Assembly: GCF_032393985.1 (NCBI RefSeq)
Contig: NZ_CP135918.1
Location: 4,899,724 to 4,963,723, forward strand
Direction: 5' to 3'
Length of the DNA: 64,000 nt
Source: Fischerella sp. JS2
Lineage (GTDB): Bacteria > Cyanobacteriota > Cyanobacteriia > Cyanobacteriales > Nostocaceae
The position numbers and the translations under genes are program-made. Below the pieces are notes generated by a model, which worked only from the letters and a program-made list of their open reading frames with translations, ran no database searches and had not been told where the DNA came from. Positions within the stretch are counted from its first letter, which is position 1, and each line of letters starts with the position of its first letter. Shown here piece after piece: positions 36,898-47,211 of this stretch.

Positions 36898-38238
36898 ATG
36901 GAAGAAACGCTAAAAGTATTAGTTGTAGATGATGATGAAGTAGACCGCATGTCAGTCCGGCGGGGCTTGAAAGCCGCAGGGATAAATGTACAACTGTTTG
37001 AAGCCCCTGACTGTAAAAGTGCGATCGCTCATTTGCAGGATAATTCTTTTGACTGCGTTTTTCTCGATTATCGCTTACCAGATCAAGATGGATTAACTTT
37101 GATCAACGATGTACGTTCTCGTAACATTAAAGTGCCTTTGGTAGTCCTTACCGGACAAGGAGACGAACAAATTGCTGTTGAGTTGATGAAAGCTGGTGCT
37201 ATAGACTATCTTTCCAAATCAAGAGTCTCACCAGTCACACTAACTCAGGTTTTACGAAATGCCATTCGAGTTTACCGGGCAGAAATGCAAGTAGCTTTGG
37301 TAAACCAGCAACTTCGAGAAAGTAATGAATTGCTAATTCGTAAAAATCAAGAATTAGAAGCACAACAACAACAAATTGAACTACAAAACATCAAGCTGAA
37401 AGAAGCTTCACTGCTAAAATCCCAGTTTTTAGCAACAATATCTCATGAACTGCGGACACCGATGAATGCTATTATTGGCTTCTCTCAGCTATTGCTGCGT
37501 CCCAAATGTGGTGATTTATCAGCCCAGCAAAGGGATATGGTAGAACGTATCCTCAATAATGGCAAGCATTTATTAATGTTGTTAAATGAAGTCCTTGACT
37601 TCTCTAAACTGGAGTCTGGTAGATTATGTCTGAAACCAGAAATATTCGATTTATCACAGATAGTCAAAGCTACCGTTGCTGAAACTTTATCTCTAGCAGA
37701 GGCAAAAAAACTTTCTGTACAGGTTCAAAATAACTTACAAAATAGTATGGTATTTAATGATCCTGTACGTGTGCGGCAAATTTTAATGAATCTGCTCTCG
37801 AATGCGATTAAATTTACAGAGTCCGGTAGTATCGGTGTGGATGTCACAGAACTGCCAGATCATCAAATAGAAATTGCTGTTTGGGATACAGGCATTGGTA
37901 TCGCCCCCTCAGATCTAAAATATATCTTTGAAGCCTTTCGCCAACTTGACCAAAGTATTACTCGTAAATATCCCGGTACAGGTCTTGGTTTGCCAATTGT
38001 AGATGCGCTAGTCCAAATGATGGGGGGCAAAATAGCTATAGAAAGTGAATTAAACCAGGGTTCAGTCTTTCGGATTTCGCTACCACGTCAAGTTTTGTCA
38101 TCCAAGGTACAAAATCAAGATGGATCGCCAAGGATTTCTAATATATTATCATCAAAAAAGACCTTGAGTAAACAGCCAGAGACACTTAATTTTGCCCAAG
38201 ACCAAGTGCAGCAACTACCCAGAGAAAGAGGCAAGTAA
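36898..38238 (+). CDS. Response regulator-histidine kinase hybrid (REC-HisKA-HATPase)
   Basis: A 446-residue protein: receiver with phospho-Asp57 (FLDYRLPDQDG), coiled coil (about 130-170), HisKA with His183 (ISHELRTPMNAIIGF), HATPase (NLLSNAIKFTE, GTGLGLPIV). It probably receives phosphate from an upstream kinase through the receiver, then controls its own kinase domain. It is the third gene of a same-strand run kinase, regulator, REC-kinase, REC-kinase. Confidence 0.9.
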   Translation: MEETLKVLVVDDDEVDRMSVRRGLKAAGINVQLFEAPDCKSAIAHLQDNSFDCVFLDYRLPDQDGLTLINDVRSRNIKVPLVVLTGQGDEQIAVELMKAGAIDYLSKSRVSPVTLTQVLRNAIRVYRAEMQVALVNQQLRESNELLIRKNQELEAQQQQIELQNIKLKEASLLKSQFLATISHELRTPMNAIIGFSQLLLRPKCGDLSAQQRDMVERILNNGKHLLMLLNEVLDFSKLESGRLCLKPEIFDLSQIVKATVAETLSLAEAKKLSVQVQNNLQNSMVFNDPVRVRQILMNLLSNAIKFTESGSIGVDVTELPDHQIEIAVWDTGIGIAPSDLKYIFEAFRQLDQSITRKYPGTGLGLPIVDALVQMMGGKIAIESELNQGSVFRISLPRQVLSSKVQNQDGSPRISNILSSKKTLSKQPETLNFAQDQVQQLPRERGK

Positions 38239-38364
38239 TTTCATGTATTTAGTCATTTTTGATGAAGTGGAAATGTGAAATGAAAAATAATGACAGAGTG
38301 CAAAAACAGAAAAATAACAAATGACGACAATACAGCTTTCCTCAATATTATTATCCAATGAAAT

Positions 38365-39486
38365 ATGTTTTCAGCTACAGATACTAAAGTAGAAAAAATT
38401 CTTGCCGTTGATGATACACCTGATAACTTATTCTTACTACAGACAATCTTAGAAATTGAAGGGTACGAAATAGATTTAGTGGCAGATGGGGCAACAGCCT
38501 TACAGCAAGTCGAAGAATCTCCTCCAGATTTAATCTTACTAGATGTGATGATGCCAGGGTTAGATGGCTATGAAGTCACCCGGCGCATCCGTAATCACCC
38601 TTTTCTAGATTATATTCCTATCTTGTTATTGACGGCATTTCATGATGTGAGTGTTGTGGAAGGTTTGGATGCAGGGGCTGACGACTTTATCCGCAAACCA
38701 TTTGATCAAGATGAACTATTAGCAAGGGTGCGATCGCTACTCAGACTGAAGCGTAGCCTTGATGAACAAAAAAAATTATTTCGTCAGCAGGAAGACTTTG
38801 TTTCACGTTTAACTCACGACTTACGGACTCCTTTAGTTGCTGCTGACAGAATGCTAAATTTATTTCGCCAGGAAACCTTCTGCAAAATTTCGCCAGAGAT
38901 GAAACAGGCGATCGCGGCCATGATTCGCAGCAACCAAAACTTATTGGACATGGTTAACACATTGTTAGAAGTCCATCGTCTAGAAGCAGGTAAAAAGACA
39001 CTGCAATTTGAAAACTGCGATGTTTGCGAAATTGCCACAGAAGTAGTTGAAGAATTACATCCACTCGCTGATGAAAAAGAAATACTCCTAAAAGTAGATA
39101 GCAGTGAATTAAATCAACAAACTGAAAATGATTGTATCATTTTAGGCGATCGCCTAGAACTACGGCGGTTGATCAGTAATTTAGTTGGAAATGCTCTGAA
39201 ATTTACAGATACAGGTAGTATAATCGTTCGCATGTGTGCAACTCCTCCATCTTCTACAGATCAAGGTTGGATCAAGATAGAAGTAGAAGACACCGGATAC
39301 GGAATTGCTGCCGATGACTTACCAACACTATTTGAACGATTTCGCCAAGGTAAAAATAAACGTGCTGGTAGTGGTTTAGGATTACATTTATCACGTCGTA
39401 TTGTCGAGTTACACGGAGGAACAATCGAAGCCACTTCCGAATTGGGTAAAGGCAGTGTTTTCACAGTCCGTTTACCAAAGAAATGA
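38365..39486 (+). CDS. Response regulator-histidine kinase hybrid (REC-HisKA-HATPase)
   Basis: A 373-residue protein: receiver with phospho-Asp60 (LILLDVMMPGLDG), HisKA with His151 (LTHDLRTPLVAADRM), HATPase (NLVGNALKFTD, GSGLGLHLSRRIVELHGG). Same domain order as the preceding gene but a different kinase subfamily. A strong terminator lies just beyond, making it the last gene of the phosphorelay group. Confidence 0.9.
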   Translation: MFSATDTKVEKILAVDDTPDNLFLLQTILEIEGYEIDLVADGATALQQVEESPPDLILLDVMMPGLDGYEVTRRIRNHPFLDYIPILLLTAFHDVSVVEGLDAGADDFIRKPFDQDELLARVRSLLRLKRSLDEQKKLFRQQEDFVSRLTHDLRTPLVAADRMLNLFRQETFCKISPEMKQAIAAMIRSNQNLLDMVNTLLEVHRLEAGKKTLQFENCDVCEIATEVVEELHPLADEKEILLKVDSSELNQQTENDCIILGDRLELRRLISNLVGNALKFTDTGSIIVRMCATPPSSTDQGWIKIEVEDTGYGIAADDLPTLFERFRQGKNKRAGSGLGLHLSRRIVELHGGTIEATSELGKGSVFTVRLPKK

Positions 39487-39497
39487 CCTGAAAGTTA

Positions 39498-39562
39498 CCT
39501 CACCCCGTCAAAAGAGGACACCCCTCTGGTGAACTCGCAAAGAGGGGCAGGGGTGAGGTTTT
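39498..39562 (+). terminator. Nested-hairpin terminator after the REC-kinase gene
   Basis: CCTCACCCC (39498-39506) pairs with GGGGTGAGG (39550-39558), followed by TTTTA. Inside is CCCCTCT (39521-39527) with AGAGGGG (39541-39547). It begins 12 nt after the stop codon. Confidence 0.7.
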
Positions 39563-40109
<547 letters not shown>

Positions 40110-40514
40110 ATGGCAGAATCAATTCCCACTCGCGGTCAAGTAGAACGTACATTAGCACAACGTATACAGGCTTTATATCGCGAACAACTAGGACATCAGC
40201 CTAGCAAAGTAACATCTCGCCTATCAGATACAAATCTAGTGATTGTAATTGAAAATTCGATTACACCACCAGAACAGTTATTAGCTCAAACAGGTAGACA
40301 CGAATTAGCTGAACAAGTACGTTCTGATTTAGATGAAGCTATTCAACCCCAATTAAGAGAATTAATTGAGCATATTTTGCATGTATCTGTAGTAGAGATA
40401 CTAAGTGATGCGACCTTAGAAACTGGGCGTTCAGGGATTATTGCTATCTTATCCGAAACACCTGATCTTCGTGATTCTGCTTCTAATACCAAAATCAGGA
40501 AAAAGGCTTCATAA
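40110..40514 (+). CDS. DUF2294 domain protein
   Basis: A 134-residue protein matching the DUF2294 family: TRGQVERTLAQRIQALYREQ, LGHQPSKVTSRLSDTNLVIV, VRSDLDEAIQPQLRELIEHI. Cytoplasmic, alpha/beta. Function unproven in cyanobacteria. It converges on a response regulator gene 35 nt away. Confidence 0.85.
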   Translation: MAESIPTRGQVERTLAQRIQALYREQLGHQPSKVTSRLSDTNLVIVIENSITPPEQLLAQTGRHELAEQVRSDLDEAIQPQLRELIEHILHVSVVEILSDATLETGRSGIIAILSETPDLRDSASNTKIRKKAS

Positions 40515-40549
40515 ACAATCAAAAACTCTTGTCCTCCTATATTTTAGTT

Positions 40550-41026
40550 TTAACACAAGTCAAGAGCTGAATTATGCTTTAATTGGCTACCAAGATGACG
40601 AGAAACGATATCTTCTAGATCTTCTATCATGTAAGGCTTGCTGATGTAATCGTCAAAGCCAGCTTCAAGAATACGCTCTCTATCTTCTAAGCTAGCTAAA
40701 GCAGTAACTGCAATAACATTAATATGATGTGTCAGTGGTTCTTGTTTTAAGGAGCGTACTACATCAATACCATTGATGCCGGGTAACAAAATATCTAGTA
40801 GTATCAAATCTGGCTGATATTCTTTGGCTACCAGCACTGTTGCAGAACTGTCTGTTTGACAAATAAGCCTACAGCCAAATGATTCAAGAGCATAGCTCAT
40901 CAGTAATAGGTTGTCATCATTGTCTTCCACCACCAGTATCAATGGCGGTTGGAAGCTTTGTCTATTTTCATCAACCATATACACTTGTGCCAGTTCCATT
41001 CCTTCTCCAGGCAATCTCATGTGCAT
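40550..41026 (-). CDS. Response regulator, single receiver with N-terminal tail
   Basis: A 158-residue protein. A 28-residue non-conserved tail precedes a receiver with acidic residues E34, D35 and D37, phospho-Asp78 (LILLDILLPGINGIDVV) and Lys in ISKPYM. AGGAGG at 41035-41040 (minus strand) fixes the ATG at 41026. A TTG-initiated frame to 41116 is less likely. No output domain. It may belong to the phosphorelay group upstream. Confidence 0.87.
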   Translation of the reverse strand: MHMRLPGEGMELAQVYMVDENRQSFQPPLILVVEDNDDNLLLMSYALESFGCRLICQTDSSATVLVAKEYQPDLILLDILLPGINGIDVVRSLKQEPLTHHINVIAVTALASLEDRERILEAGFDDYISKPYMIEDLEDIVSRHLGSQLKHNSALDLC

Positions 41027-41589
41027 TCGCCGTTCCTCCTGAACGAACAGACGAGGCATTCCAAGAGCGGTAAGATAACGCTCATTCAAGACTGGCTCGT
41101 TTATCAACTTTATCAAGTCGGTACTTTTTGCTCTAACAACAAAATTATATAGAGGAAAAAGTATATCAAGCTGAAAGAATGTAGCTACACCTTCTGATTA
41201 TAAACAAAATAAAGAAAATATTTAGCAAATAAATTATAAGTACTTAATATATTTAAGAATATTTTAATATAAGTTCTAAAATTTCAAAGCGAAGCTGGTC
41301 TAAATCCCATGTGTCAAGCAACTTTTGATAGTTTTTACGTGTGTAGTATTTATAAATCAATAATTGTCAAGATGTGTGTGCTGCTTTTTATTATATAAAA
41401 AATCCTAATTTGCTAAGTATAAATACTTTGAAAGCTGACATCTGTAGCGATCGCTCAGATCAAGAGCTAAACTAGTGTAACACTTAAAAACAGATTGTAG
41501 AGACTTGAGAAACATTGCGTCTCTACTTACTTTTTGGGTTAAGCGTAAAACATCAAATTGTGAATCTTGAAAAAACTTTCTTTTACCCC
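41027..41589. other. Spacer with a small hairpin
   Basis: No gene seen. GTAGAGAC...GTCTCTAC at 41498-41527 is an 8-bp hairpin of the dispersed repeat type. A minus-strand open frame at 41405-41596 is not supported. Confidence 0.4.
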
Positions 41590-41889
<300 letters not shown>

Positions 41890-41902
41890 AAGATAAGTTT
41901 TT

Positions 41903-42052
41903 GTCCCGCATCCTCACAGGTGAAGCTTACATACATTCAAATTCAACTTCGCAAGAAGTTTACAGGTTCGATTCCTGTCATCCCCGTTCAATGGGGATGT
42001 AGCCGAATTGGTATAGGCAAAATGTTCATGGCTTTACAAACTTATGCGGGAC
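41903..42052 (+). ncRNA. Y-RNA-like module A with permuted tRNA-like domain (YrlA type)
   Basis: Outer stem GTCCCGCA (41903-41910) with TGCGGGAC (42045-42052). The scaffold strands are TCCTCACAGGTGAAGC and GCTTTACAAACTT. Inside are a GNRA-capped hairpin AACTTC-GCAA-GAAGTT (41945-41960), a tRNA T arm ACAGGTTCGATTCCTGT (41962-41978), a perfect 7-bp acceptor-like hairpin CATCCCC/GGGGATG (41979-41999), then a D arm AGCCGAATTGGTATAGGC (42001-42018). The T arm, closed acceptor, D arm order is a circularly permuted tRNA, as known for bacterial YrlA RNAs that bind Ro proteins. Confidence 0.75.
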
Positions 42053-42078
42053 ACCATTTTCCCAGTTATTAAATATTC

Positions 42079-42205
42079 CACTTCGCGCCCTCACAGGAAA
42101 AGCTTACATACTAGCCAAATGGAAAAGGCGCTTGATTTCGGCTCAAGATTATACAGGTTCAAATCCTGTGTATGAACAAACGGCTTTTTCAACTTGCGCG
42201 AAGTG
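42079..42205 (+). ncRNA. Y-RNA-like module B with Arg-type tRNA-like insert
   Basis: Perfect 10-bp outer stem CACTTCGCGC (42079-42088) with GCGCGAAGTG (42196-42205). Scaffold strands CCCTCACAGGAAAAGC and GCTTTTTCAACTT. The insert is a tRNA in normal order: short acceptor CATAC/GTATG (42107-42111 with 42170-42174), D-like arm AGCC..GGC, anticodon arm CTTGA/TCAAG with 7-nt loop TTTCGGC (anticodon position TCG), and T arm ACAGGTTCAAATCCTGT (42153-42169). The acceptor is too short and embedded, so this is a mimic rather than a working tRNA. Confidence 0.7.
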
Positions 42206-42226
42206 ACCTATCAATTTCACAATTCA

Positions 42227-42411
42227 ACCCGTGTCCTAACCTGAAAAGCCTACACACGTGATAACGATCCTAAGGTAGCGAAAATCGGGCGACTGATCTA
42301 GTGACAGCGTTCATCATCTCACGCCAGATGCGGAATGCACGCCCACTGCTCGAGAATCAAACGGGTAAGAGCGATCGTAAGTTGGAAAAAGCTTTTTAAA
42401 CTTGCATGGGT
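42227..42411 (+). ncRNA. Y-RNA-like module C carrying a 23S rRNA-like segment
   Basis: Outer stem ACCCGTG (42227-42233) with CATGGGT (42405-42411). Scaffold strands TCCTAACCTGAAAAGC and GCTTTTTAAACTTG. The insert includes CGATCCTAAGGTAGCGAAA (42265-42283), which differs at one base from the near-universal 23S rRNA sequence around helices 69-71 (CGGTCCTAAGGTAGCGAAA). The rest of the insert (to about 42385) does not match any rRNA stretch I recognise. It shares the scaffold with its neighbours but lacks a tRNA T arm. Confidence 0.65.
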
Positions 42412-42423
42412 AATTAAATATGA

Positions 42424-42873
<450 letters not shown>

Positions 42874-42879
42874 TAATTT

Positions 42880-42990
42880 TTGCCGTACCCTCATCGAGGA
42901 AGCTTACACACTCCTATATAAGCAACTTAAAAAACAGAGTCTACGTCTGAAGCCGTCTTCAGGCTTATGCTTCCTCAACTTGTGCGGCAA
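42880..42990 (+). ncRNA. Y-RNA-like module D, plain hairpin payload
   Basis: Outer stem TTGCCGTA (42880-42887) with TGCGGCAA (42983-42990), one G-U pair. Scaffold CCCTCATCGAGGAAGC and GCTTCCTCAACTTG with a perfect 8-bp inner stem GAGGAAGC/GCTTCCTC. The short payload folds as CTGAAG/CTTCAG inside ATAAGC/GCTTAT, with no tRNA or rRNA features. It resembles a minimal Y RNA with only the Ro-binding stem. Confidence 0.6.
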
Positions 42991-43052
42991 TTTTATTCTG
43001 AGTCTCAATGTAGCATTTGACATCTAGTCTTCTTGCAGTTACAACAGTAGTT

Positions 43053-43179
43053 GTCACCGCGCCCTAACAGAAAAAGCTTACATACTAGCTCAATTGGTAG
43101 AGCAGTCGGCTATTAACCGATGGGTAACAGGTTCGATTCCTGTGTATAAACCAACAGCTTTCTCAACTTGCGCGGTGAT
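43053..43179 (+). ncRNA. Y-RNA-like module E with Asn-type tRNA-like insert
   Basis: Outer stem TCACCGCGC (43054-43062) with GCGCGGTGA (43170-43178). Scaffold CCCTAACAGAAAAAGC and GCTTTCTCAACTT. The insert follows tRNA order: D arm AGCTCAATTGGTAGAGC (43087-43103), anticodon arm TCGG-CTATTAA-CCGA (43106-43120), T arm ACAGGTTCGATTCCTGT (43127-43143, identical to module A). D and anticodon arms match bacterial tRNA-Asn except that the anticodon reads ATT instead of GTT. Only a 4-bp acceptor-like stem forms, so it is a tRNA mimic. Confidence 0.72.
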
Positions 43180-43406
43180 TTTATTCACCTCGTAGCGTGT
43201 GACAACTATACTCCACAATTTTAGTTTTTGTTTGCAATTAAAGTTTACACTGGCGAAGATATTTGTTAGAAATCGAACACCGATGCACATAGATACACAC
43301 AGATTGACACAGATAGATTATGAGTGTGTATTTATGTTTTCGTGATCTAACCTCCGGGAAGCCGCCTGACGAGTGTCTACGCTTCGCTAAAAGCAACAAA
43401 ATCTAA

Positions 43407-44870
<1,464 letters not shown>

Positions 44871-44872
44871 AT

Positions 44873-44901
44873 AACGTCTAGCGGCTGTGCCGCTAGATGT
44901 T
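44873..44901. terminator. Hairpin between the convergent TROVE and rpsU genes
   Basis: A 13-bp stem AACGTCTAGCGGC (44873-44885) with GCCGCTAGATGTT (44889-44901) around TGT, containing one G-U pair. It lies 2 nt past the TROVE stop and 34 nt past the rpsU stop on the other strand. Likely bidirectional, although flanking T-runs are short. Confidence 0.65.
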
Positions 44902-44935
44902 ATTTAGGTATATTCATACTAAATGTATAAAGATA

Positions 44936-45130
44936 TTAAGAGCGGAAACGTTTCTTATACCGTCTAGAATTAGCAACCGCTTTAGCTTTCCGCTTGTTTT
45001 TCTCAAGAGGAGTTTCAAAGTGACGATGTTTCTTTAAGTCAGGCATAATTCCTGCCTTGGAAACTTGACGTTTAAATCGGCGTAAAGCCGACTCAAGTGC
45101 TTCATTTTCGCCCACTACTATTTGGGTCAT
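44936..45130 (-). CDS. rpsU: 30S ribosomal protein S21
   Basis: A 64-residue basic protein: [20 protein letters not shown], then the Lys/Arg-rich tail [19 protein letters not shown]. It helps mRNA binding in the small subunit. It follows an RRM protein gene on the same strand, an arrangement known from Anabaena (rbpA1-rpsU), where cold shock alters expression. Confidence 0.96.
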   Translation of the reverse strand: MTQIVVGENEALESALRRFKRQVSKAGIMPDLKKHRHFETPLEKNKRKAKAVANSRRYKKRFRS

Positions 45131-45295
45131 TCTATCTCCTTAGATATTACTACTGGATAGTGATAAGCTCATAAACATTCAGTTTGCATTTTTTGAGTAG
45201 AGGGAAAAAATTAATTATGCTTCCCTATTTCCCTCAAAACCGAAAATATCTAAATTAAAATGCACTTTCGCTTTGCCAATCCAGTTAACAGAGAA

Positions 45296-45323
45296 CAAAA
45301 AAGGGCAGACTCCTTGCCTGCCC
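45296..45323 (-). terminator. Intrinsic terminator/attenuator between rbp and rpsU
   Basis: On the minus strand GGGCAG (45323-45318) pairs with CTGCCC (45308-45303), followed by a run of T (45302-45297). It would end most rbp transcripts and let some read through into rpsU. Confidence 0.8.
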
Positions 45324-45360
45324 AAGAGACTTAAAAGTTAAACTTGGGTTTCATCAAATC

Positions 45361-45672
45361 TTAGTAGCGTCGGGAGTATCCTCCACCATTATTGCCACCA
45401 CGTCTACCACCACCAAAGGAACCTCCCTCTGATTTAGGTCTTGCTTTATTAACTTTCAGGCTACGACCCATCCACTCAGCAGTATCAAGGGCTTCAATTG
45501 CCGCAGCTTCTTCTGCTTCTGAACCCATTTCTACAAAGGCGAATCCTCGTACACGACCAGTTTCCCGGTCTACAGGTAATTGAACGCTCTTCACAGTTCC
45601 ATACTCGGAAAAAACCTGCTTGAGGTCGTCTTGCTCAACCTCATAGGACAGATTACCAACGTAAATCGACAT
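45361..45672 (-). CDS. rbp: RRM-type RNA-binding protein (cyanobacterial Rbp)
   Basis: A 103-residue protein: one RNA-recognition motif with RNP2 IYVGNL (3-8) and RNP1 RGFAFVEM (43-50), then a Gly-rich tail (85-103, GGSFGGGRRGGNNGGGYSRR). Binds single-stranded RNA. Family members are often cold-inducible through a long 5' leader. It sits with rpsU, Y-like RNAs and the TROVE protein in an RNA-handling neighbourhood. Confidence 0.95.
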   Translation of the reverse strand: MSIYVGNLSYEVEQDDLKQVFSEYGTVKSVQLPVDRETGRVRGFAFVEMGSEAEEAAAIEALDTAEWMGRSLKVNKARPKSEGGSFGGGRRGGNNGGGYSRRY

Positions 45673-45830
45673 AAAACATCTCCAGAATCAAATGGCGTAG
45701 AGTTTTAGATCCGGAGAAGTCTGTAATATAAGTACAAATAAAAACAAACCGCACAACCGAATTTAAACTTCTCCACATAGCTTATCACAAATTCCTAAGA
45801 TTCAAGCAAATTTATTCATATCAAAATTCT

Positions 45831-46646
45831 ATGAAACCTCTTAACCACGTTGACCTGTGCTTTGTTATTGATACAACTGCCAGTATGGGTAGTTTTATTC
45901 ACTCAGCACAGCAACAATTGTTAAACACTATCAAGGTACTGTCGGCTAATAGTAATATTGATTTGCAAATTGGTTTGGTAGAGTACCGTGACTATCCTCC
46001 CCAAGATAACTCTTTTGTTACCCGTGTTTACTCACTGACAGCTAAATTGCAGCAAATGCAGCAAGTTATCAATAAACTCAGAGCTGATGGTGGTGGTGAT
46101 GGCCCAGAAGCAGTGTATAGCGGTGTCTACGATGCCTGTACAAAAATGAAATGGCGTCAGCACAGTTGTCGTTTTATTTTACTGGTAGGTGATGCACCAC
46201 CCCACGGTTTTGGCACATGGCTACGAGAAATGATGTTAGAGACACGCAGGTATCATAGTGGTGATGCTTGGCCTGATGCTTGCCCTAGTGGGTTAAATGT
46301 CCAGTCAGTAACTGCAACGGCAGAAAACCACCGAGTTATTATTCATGGGTTGTGTATGAGTGGTGATATGCTGGCACAAAAGGCATTCAATGCGATCGCT
46401 CAAGCTACCGGTGGTCAATGTGTAGCTGTTAGTAATGCCAAAGATGTCATCGATCAAATTGTGGCTGTACTGCAAAATGAATTCTCTAATTTGGAATTAG
46501 ACTACAAAGTCTTAGAGGCTGTGCAACAAATAGGATATCTAGATAGCAGTAAAACTGCTGAAATTTTAAATATGCCAAGATTGCCAGTAGCAGCTGCGAT
46601 CGCTCGTTTGGGTAAGCGGGGTTTTTTAAACCAGATGATCTTCTAA
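45831..46646 (+). CDS. vWA-domain protein
   Basis: A 271-residue protein. A vWA domain covers about residues 5-215, with a MIDAS of the form DTTASM at 14-19, GLVEYRDYPPQD and GGGDGPEAVYSG, resembling the alpha-kinase-associated or eukaryotic-like vWA subclass. The tail (about 225-271, YKVLEAVQQIGYLDSSKTAE) looks like a small winged helix. Metal-dependent protein binding is expected. It may cooperate with the vWA/TROVE protein 1 kb upstream, but this is positional inference. Confidence 0.82.
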   Translation: MKPLNHVDLCFVIDTTASMGSFIHSAQQQLLNTIKVLSANSNIDLQIGLVEYRDYPPQDNSFVTRVYSLTAKLQQMQQVINKLRADGGGDGPEAVYSGVYDACTKMKWRQHSCRFILLVGDAPPHGFGTWLREMMLETRRYHSGDAWPDACPSGLNVQSVTATAENHRVIIHGLCMSGDMLAQKAFNAIAQATGGQCVAVSNAKDVIDQIVAVLQNEFSNLELDYKVLEAVQQIGYLDSSKTAEILNMPRLPVAAAIARLGKRGFLNQMIF

Positions 46647-46863
46647 GAAACACCTACTGAATGTGTTTCTTAGAAGTCATGATTTCAGCAACCTCAACCG
46701 CATTTTGATATATTTATCATCTGAGGCGATCGCAATCGACACTTTGGTTTATCTGCTTCAACCTCACCAAACAACACCATTGTTTTCATCACCAGTAAAT
46801 CGGTTTTGCGATCACAAGCCCTAGCTTGTCGCAAATCCCACCCTGATGAGTTTTTCTTCCGAG

Positions 46864-47154
46864 TCACTCTTCTAAAAGGGTAATAGTTACTTGGCGGTAA
46901 CCTCGCTCTCGCAATGGTACTGTTTCTAAATAACGAGGGTCTGTTAACCACTTGCGTACGTGGTCAGCAGAAGGAAACTTTAATATCCGAATAGATTCTC
47001 CTTCAAAAGAGCCTAGCAATTGTTCTTTGACATTCAGACGTAAAACCAGTTCTGCTCCATATTCATCGCGGATGACTTTAGCTTGTCTTTTGTAATTTTC
47101 TAGAGCTTCTGGTTCGTCAGGATTAGGTGTCAGTATGGCAAGTACATAAACCAT
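46864..47154 (-). CDS. DUF1330-like dimeric alpha-beta barrel protein
   Basis: A 96-residue protein with the pattern of small dimeric alpha/beta-barrel proteins (YVLAILTPNPDEPEALENYK, FPSADHVRKWLTDPRYLE). No function known. An overlapping minus-strand frame at 46694-46951 is a shadow. Confidence 0.75.
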   Translation of the reverse strand: MVYVLAILTPNPDEPEALENYKRQAKVIRDEYGAELVLRLNVKEQLLGSFEGESIRILKFPSADHVRKWLTDPRYLETVPLRERGYRQVTITLLEE

Positions 47155-47211
47155 TTGCTTTTCCTCCTTGGTAATTATGGACTTAAGCGATCAAGCTTTG
47201 AGTGATTTTTG

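Noticed and set aside
42262-42283. Fragment of an rRNA operon or a homing-endonuclease target with an intron
   Set aside because: Only about 20 nt match 23S rRNA. No other rRNA sequence, intron or homing endonuclease lies beside it, and it sits inside the shared Y-like scaffold.
46694-46951. 85-codon minus-strand frame
   Set aside because: It overlaps the DUF1330-like gene in another frame and has an implausible basic composition.
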